27,105 bases of DNA from JTS-RE9 sp964649195 (GTDB lineage: Bacteria; Planctomycetota; Phycisphaerae; Phycisphaerales; Phycisphaeraceae): the NCBI GenBank assembly GCA_964649195.1, contig CAZYPK010000057.1, positions 1-27,105 of the forward strand. Direction: 5' to 3'. Every line of letters begins with the position of its first letter. Position 1 is the first letter of the stretch. Positions 22,805 to 27,105 of the stretch are shown piece by piece. A program made the translations under genes and the position numbers. The notes beneath the pieces were generated by a model. The model worked only from the letters and a program-made list of their open reading frames with translations, ran no database searches and was not told where the DNA came from.

Positions 22805-23758
22805 ATGTTTGCCCTCCGCCTTTATTGCGATGTCGCCGGCCAGCGCAGCTTTTCCGCTGCGGCGGTCAGGCACGACATCACGCAATCGGCGGCGAGCCAG
22901 CGCATCGGGCAGCTTGAGAAGCAGTTGGGCGTCACGCTCATCGACCGCTCGGTGCGGCCGCTGAGCCTGACGCCTGCCGGTGAGGTTTTTTACACGGAAG
23001 CCCGCGAGCTGATTCAGCGTTACGATCGCCTGACGCAGCGATTATCGAAGATGGGCGGGGCGGATGGGATGAACGGCGACATGCGCGGCGAGGTGGTGGT
23101 CGATGCGATCTACTCGGCGGGCATCGATCTGCTCAATCATCTGAAGGAGGAGTTTGAAAACACCCGGCCGCGCGTGACGGTGACGATCGATTACAAACGG
23201 CCTGAGGAAGTGTATGATGCGGTGTCCCACCAGCGATGCGATCTGGGCATCCTTTCCTATCCGCAGCGGTGGCGCGATGTTGAAGTGATTCCGCTGCGCG
23301 ATGAGCGGATGTGCGTGGCTTGTTCGCCGGACCATCCGCTGGCCTCGCGGAGGACGGTGCGGGCCTCGCAGCTTGGCGACTGGGAGATGGCGACGTTTGA
23401 AGCGGAGCTGCCCGCCGGCCGGGCGATCCGTCGGTATCTGCGCGAGCAGGATGTCGAGCCCGCCATCGCCAGCGTGTTCGACAACATCGACACGATCAAG
23501 GCGGCCATCGAAGTGACGGATCAGATTGCGATCCTGCCCAGGCGCACGATGGCGCGCGAGCTGGAGGCGGGCACGCTCAAGGCCGTCACGCTCGAGCCCA
23601 GGCTCGTCCGTCCAATGGGCATCATCCTGCCCAGGCGCAGCCGGGGGGCCGGCACCCTTTCGCCGGCGGCGCAGGCCTTTGTCGATTACCTCCTTCAGCA
23701 CGCCGGCCCGGAAGCCGAGGCGTCAGGAAGCGGAAAGGAATCCGTCGGAGTCGGATAA
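22805..23758 (+). CDS. LysR-type transcriptional regulator
   Basis: The product has 317 residues, the usual LysR length. The N-terminal winged helix-turn-helix is clear (FALRLYCDVAGQRSFSAAAVRHDITQSAASQRIGQLEKQLGVTLIDRS, about residues 2-49), followed by LTPAGEVFYTEA. The effector-binding domain is typical (RGEVVVDAIYSAGIDLL, later MCVACSPDHPLASRR). The effector is unknown. ATG 22805 gives the canonical N-terminus but has no Shine-Dalgarno sequence; with a -10 box at 22785 the transcript would be nearly leaderless. Glutamate synthase follows after 159 bases in the same direction. LysR proteins such as GltC control glutamate synthase in other bacteria, so a regulatory link is plausible but unproven. 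Confidence 0.93.
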   Translation: MFALRLYCDVAGQRSFSAAAVRHDITQSAASQRIGQLEKQLGVTLIDRSVRPLSLTPAGEVFYTEARELIQRYDRLTQRLSKMGGADGMNGDMRGEVVVDAIYSAGIDLLNHLKEEFENTRPRVTVTIDYKRPEEVYDAVSHQRCDLGILSYPQRWRDVEVIPLRDERMCVACSPDHPLASRRTVRASQLGDWEMATFEAELPAGRAIRRYLREQDVEPAIASVFDNIDTIKAAIEVTDQIAILPRRTMARELEAGTLKAVTLEPRLVRPMGIILPRRSRGAGTLSPAAQAFVDYLLQHAGPEAEASGSGKESVGVG

Positions 23759-23762
23759 AACG

Positions 23763-23874
23763 AATGCTTATTACTTAATGCTTATTACTTAACGGCTATT
23801 TCAGAAGGGTTCTTCGGCGGGGCGACAGCTTCCGTCAATAACCATTAAGTAATAAGTATTAAGTAATAAGTATT
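23763..23874. repeat. Inverted heptamer pair without a gene (empty sister of the S23 cassette)
   Basis: The left arm 23763-23804 has units AATGCTT, ATTACTT, AATGCTT, ATTACTT, AACGGCT, ATTTCAG. The right arm 23837-23874 is complementary over 38 bases with four mismatches, all transitions. Only 36 bases lie between. The arms match those of the S23 cassette (3504-4056) closely, including the outer GTATTCGCCTTTTG on the right side. The array starts four bases after the LysR stop codon. Confidence 0.88.
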
Positions 23875-23917
23875 CGCCTTTTGCCTTGAATGTATTTGCT
23901 GTTTCGCGGAGTCTCCC

Positions 23918-26900
23918 ATGCAAGACCTCAACCACGATCCTTTCACCGACCCGATGCTCCGCCCTCGGAAGCATGGTCTTTATGATCCCGCATTCGAAAA
24001 GGAAAACTGCGGCGTCGGCTTCGTGGCCCACGTCAAGGGCCACCGCTCGCATCAGATCGTGCTCGATGCGATTCAGGTGCTCACCGCCATGGATCACCGC
24101 GGCGCTTGCGGTTGCGAGTCCAACACCGGTGACGGCGCGGGCATTCTCACGGCGCTGCCTCATGAATTTCTCGCGAAGGTGGCCAGGAAGGAACTCGATG
24201 CCGAGTTGCCGGTCCCCGGCAGGTTCGCGGCGGGCATCGTGTTTCTGCCGCAGATCGAAGCGGAGCGCGACCAGTGCAAGGAGATCGTCGCCGCCGCCGT
24301 CGCGAGGCAGAAGCAGAAGCTCGTCGGCTGGCGCAAGGTGCCGGTTGATCCGGTGAAGGCGGACATCGGCCCGACGGCGAGGAAGTCCGAACCCGTCAGC
24401 GAGATGCTCGTCATCGCGGCCGGCGACGGCGTCGAAGGCGATGCCTTCGAGCGCCAGCTTTACATCATCCGCAAAGCCGCCACCGGCACGATCCACAGCG
24501 ATGCTTCGCTCAAGCAGGGCAAGGCGTTCTACGTCTGCTCGCTTTCGACGAAGGTGATCATCTACAAAGGCATGCTCACGCCGGCGCAGGTGCTGCCTTA
24601 TTACACCGATCTGTCCGATCCCGATTTCACCAGCCACCTGGCGATGGTGCACTCGCGCTTTTCGACGAACACCTTCCCCTCGTGGGACCGCGCCCAGCCG
24701 ATGCGATTCATGAGCCACAACGGCGAGATCAACACGCTGCGCGGCAACGTCAACTGGATGAAGGCCCGTGAAGGCGTCGTCGCCACCGATGTCTTTGGCG
24801 ATGATCTGCAATCGCTCTTTCCCATCTGCGACAGCACCACCAGCGATTCGGGCAACTTCGACAACGTGCTCGAGTTCCTGCTCATGTCCGGCCGCACGCT
24901 TCAGGAAGGCGTCATGATGATGGTGCCCGAAGCATGGCAGAACCATGACTCGATGCATGATGAAAAGCGCGCCTTCTACGAATACAACTCGGCGCTGATG
25001 GAGCCTTGGGACGGTCCCGCTTCGATCGTCTTCACCGATGGCAAATACATCGGCGCGGTGCTTGATCGCAACGGCCTGCGCCCCTCGCGCTACTACCTGA
25101 CCAAGGATGACCGCGTCATCATGGCCAGCGAGGTCGGCGTGCTGCCGGTCGATCCGAAACTCGTCAAGGAAAAAGGCCGGCTGCAACCGGGCCGCTGCTT
25201 CCTCATCGACTTCACGCAGGGCCGGCTGGTGCCCGATGAGGAACTCAAGTCGCAGGTCTCCAAAGCACGGCCTTATGCCGACTGGCTCAAGGAACAACGG
25301 CTCACGCTCGAAGACCTCGGCGCCGCCAGCGAAGCGCACGGCTTCGACCCCGCGACCGTGCTTCAGCGCATGCAGGCGTTCGGCTTCACGGTCGAAACGA
25401 TTCACTTCATGCTCGCGCCGATGGTGCACGAGACACGCGATCCCGTCGGCTCGATGGGCAACGACTCGGCGCTGGCGTGCCTGAGTGATCAGCCGCGCAT
25501 GCTGTATGACTACTTCAAGCAGCTCTTCGCGCAGGTGACCAACCCGCCGATCGACTCGATCCGCGAGGAGGTCATCATGTCGCTCGAATGCTACATCGGA
25601 CCTGAAGGCAACCTGCTCGCCACGACGCCGGAGCAGGCGCATCGTCTTCTGATTCCGCATCCGATTCTCACGAATGAAGAACTGGCCGCGATCAAGCACA
25701 TGAATCATCGCGGCTGGAAGACCAAGACCATCGACATCACCTGGCCCAGGAGCGAAGGCGCCCCCGGAATCAACCAGGCTTTGGCCCGCATCTGCGAAGA
25801 GGCTGAAAAGGCGATCGATGAAGGCTATTCGCTGGTCATTCTCTCCGACCGCGCGATCAGCCGGGACCGCGTGCCGATGAGCGCGCTGCTGGCCTGCGGC
25901 GCGGTGCATCATCATCTCGTCAGCCGGTCCAAGCGCACCCGGCTGGGCATCGTCATCGAAACCGGCGAAGCCCGCGAGGTGCATCACCACTGCCTGCTCA
26001 CCGGCTACGGCGCTGATGCGATCAATCCCTACCTCGCCTTCGAATCGCTCTGGCAGGCCCGCGCCGACGGCATGCTCAGTGACGAGTTCGAGAGCGATGA
26101 CGATGTCGTTTACGCCTACCGCAAGGCATGCGCCAAGGGCATGCTCAAGGTGATGGCGAAGATGGGCATCTCCACGCTTGCCTCCTACAAGGGGGCGCAG
26201 ATTTTCGAAGCGGTCGGCCTCAATGAGGACGTCATCGCCCGCTCCTTCGTGGGCACCGCCAGCCGCATCAAGGGGGTGAGCCTCGATGTGCTCGCTGAGG
26301 AATCGATGCGCCGTCATTCGATCGGCTTCCCGTCGCGCAAGACGGAATTTCTGCCCGTGCTGCCCAACCCCGGCGAGTTTCACTGGCGTGCCGATGGCGA
26401 AAGGCACATGTGGGATCCGCAGTCGATCTCCGATCTTCAGGCCGCGGCGCGCGGCAACAGCCGCGAGGCTTACGAGCGCTTCTCGAAGCACATCAATGAA
26501 GACACAAAAGTGCGCTGCGCCCTGCGCGGCCTGCTCAAGTTCAAGGAAGGCGGCAACCACGGCCCGATCAACGTCGATGAGGTCGAGCCCGCCGCGAACA
26601 TCGTCAAGCGGTTCGTCACCGGTGCGATGAGCTTCGGCTCGATCTCCGCCGAGTCGCACGAGACCCTCGCCGTCGCCATGAACCGCATCGGCGGCAAGAG
26701 CAACACCGGCGAAGGCGGCGAAGACCCCGAACGGTTCACCCCGCTGCCCAACGGCGACAGCAAACGCTCGGCCATCAAGCAGATCGCCAGCGGCCGCTTC
26801 GGCGTCACCATCTGGTACCTCGCCAACGCCGATGAGCTTCAGATCAAGATGGCCCAGGGCGCCAAGCCCGGTGAAGGCGGCGAGCTGCCCGGCAAGAAGG

Positions 26901-27105
26901 TCGATCAGACCATCGCCCGCATCCGCTACTCCACGCAGGGCGTCGGCCTCATCTCACCGCCGCCGCATCACGACATCTACTCCATCGAAGACCTCGCCCA
27001 ACTGATTCACGATCTGAAAAACGCCAATCCCTCAGCCCGCATCAGCGTCAAGCTCGTCAGCGAGGTCGGCGTGGGCACCATCGCCGCCGGCGTGTCGAAG
27101 GCCCA
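23918..27105 (+). CDS. gltB: Glutamate synthase large (alpha) subunit, 5' part, cut by the window edge
   Basis: The large subunit of glutamate synthase makes two glutamates from glutamine and 2-oxoglutarate, completing ammonium assimilation. The window holds 1062 of about 1500 codons, open at the right edge. After a 30-residue propeptide comes the N-terminal nucleophile Cys31 (ENCGVGFVAH), then the class II amidotransferase motifs HRGACGCESNTGDGAGI, RFSTNTFPSW and SHNGEINTLRGN. The central domain follows, then the start of the FMN domain (MSFGSISAESHETLA, NRIGGKSNTGEGGED, near 905-935) and KPGEGGELPGKKV. The 3Fe-4S cysteines would lie beyond the edge. GGAG six bases before ATG 23918 fixes the start. 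The small subunit is not seen. The leader is formed by the flank of the heptamer pair. Confidence 0.96.
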   Translation, partial: MQDLNHDPFTDPMLRPRKHGLYDPAFEKENCGVGFVAHVKGHRSHQIVLDAIQVLTAMDHRGACGCESNTGDGAGILTALPHEFLAKVARKELDAELPVPGRFAAGIVFLPQIEAERDQCKEIVAAAVARQKQKLVGWRKVPVDPVKADIGPTARKSEPVSEMLVIAAGDGVEGDAFERQLYIIRKAATGTIHSDASLKQGKAFYVCSLSTKVIIYKGMLTPAQVLPYYTDLSDPDFTSHLAMVHSRFSTNTFPSWDRAQPMRFMSHNGEINTLRGNVNWMKAREGVVATDVFGDDLQSLFPICDSTTSDSGNFDNVLEFLLMSGRTLQEGVMMMVPEAWQNHDSMHDEKRAFYEYNSALMEPWDGPASIVFTDGKYIGAVLDRNGLRPSRYYLTKDDRVIMASEVGVLPVDPKLVKEKGRLQPGRCFLIDFTQGRLVPDEELKSQVSKARPYADWLKEQRLTLEDLGAASEAHGFDPATVLQRMQAFGFTVETIHFMLAPMVHETRDPVGSMGNDSALACLSDQPRMLYDYFKQLFAQVTNPPIDSIREEVIMSLECYIGPEGNLLATTPEQAHRLLIPHPILTNEELAAIKHMNHRGWKTKTIDITWPRSEGAPGINQALARICEEAEKAIDEGYSLVILSDRAISRDRVPMSALLACGAVHHHLVSRSKRTRLGIVIETGEAREVHHHCLLTGYGADAINPYLAFESLWQARADGMLSDEFESDDDVVYAYRKACAKGMLKVMAKMGISTLASYKGAQIFEAVGLNEDVIARSFVGTASRIKGVSLDVLAEESMRRHSIGFPSRKTEFLPVLPNPGEFHWRADGERHMWDPQSISDLQAAARGNSREAYERFSKHINEDTKVRCALRGLLKFKEGGNHGPINVDEVEPAANIVKRFVTGAMSFGSISAESHETLAVAMNRIGGKSNTGEGGEDPERFTPLPNGDSKRSAIKQIASGRFGVTIWYLANADELQIKMAQGAKPGEGGELPGKKVDQTIARIRYSTQGVGLISPPPHHDIYSIEDLAQLIHDLKNANPSARISVKLVSEVGVGTIAAGVSKA

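Noticed and set aside
23801..26659. Long open frame of 952 codons on the - strand
   Set aside because: It is antisense to glutamate synthase, whose motifs are unmistakable on the + strand, and it has no recognisable family features.

Overview
The window looks like a chromosomal segment of a planctomycete, most likely of the Phycisphaerae. This is inferred from the gene set, not proven: a MoxR ATPase, DUF58, BatA-like, giant PQQ-propeller, von Willebrand/GATase-like and coiled-coil membrane protein cluster beside a secreted squalene-cyclase-like repeat protein, in GC-rich DNA. All thirteen recognised genes lie on the + strand. No rRNA, tRNA, transposase, phage gene or CRISPR array is visible.

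Layout. 304-1989: FAD-dependent dehydrogenase (COG2509 type). 2359-3489: secreted alpha/alpha-toroid protein. 3582-3986: small S23/Avd-like four-helix-bundle protein inside an inverted-repeat cassette. 4101-20059: envelope or secretion-type cluster (MoxR ATPase; DUF58 vWA protein; BatA-like vWA/GATase membrane protein; 1887-residue exported PQQ/TPR protein; second vWA/GATase membrane protein; large coiled-coil membrane protein). 20375-21703: outer-membrane porin with a strong terminator. 21794-22552: PhoB/OmpR-type response regulator. 22805-23758: LysR-type regulator. 23918 to the window end: glutamate synthase large subunit, cut by the edge.

The cluster fits the MoxR-DUF58-vWA scheme: an AAA+ ATPase acts on vWA-domain partners at the membrane, while the exported PQQ and toroid proteins supply periplasmic interaction surfaces. 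The function of this cluster in planctomycetes is not something I can name. The porin and PhoB-like regulator hint at phosphate or solute response, and the LysR protein may control glutamate synthase. Both links are inferences from adjacency.

The most striking signal is between the genes. Ten of thirteen intergenic gaps carry short tandem arrays with a strict seven-base period. The heptamer differs from gap to gap, and the arrays are often arranged as inverted pairs. One pair encloses the S23/Avd-like gene. A near-identical pair without a gene sits upstream of glutamate synthase, like an empty version of the same element. Dispersed perfect palindromes occupy other gaps, and two palindromic insertions lie in frame inside genes. 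A repeat-generating or repeat-spreading system linked to the four-helix-bundle protein is the main hypothesis offered.
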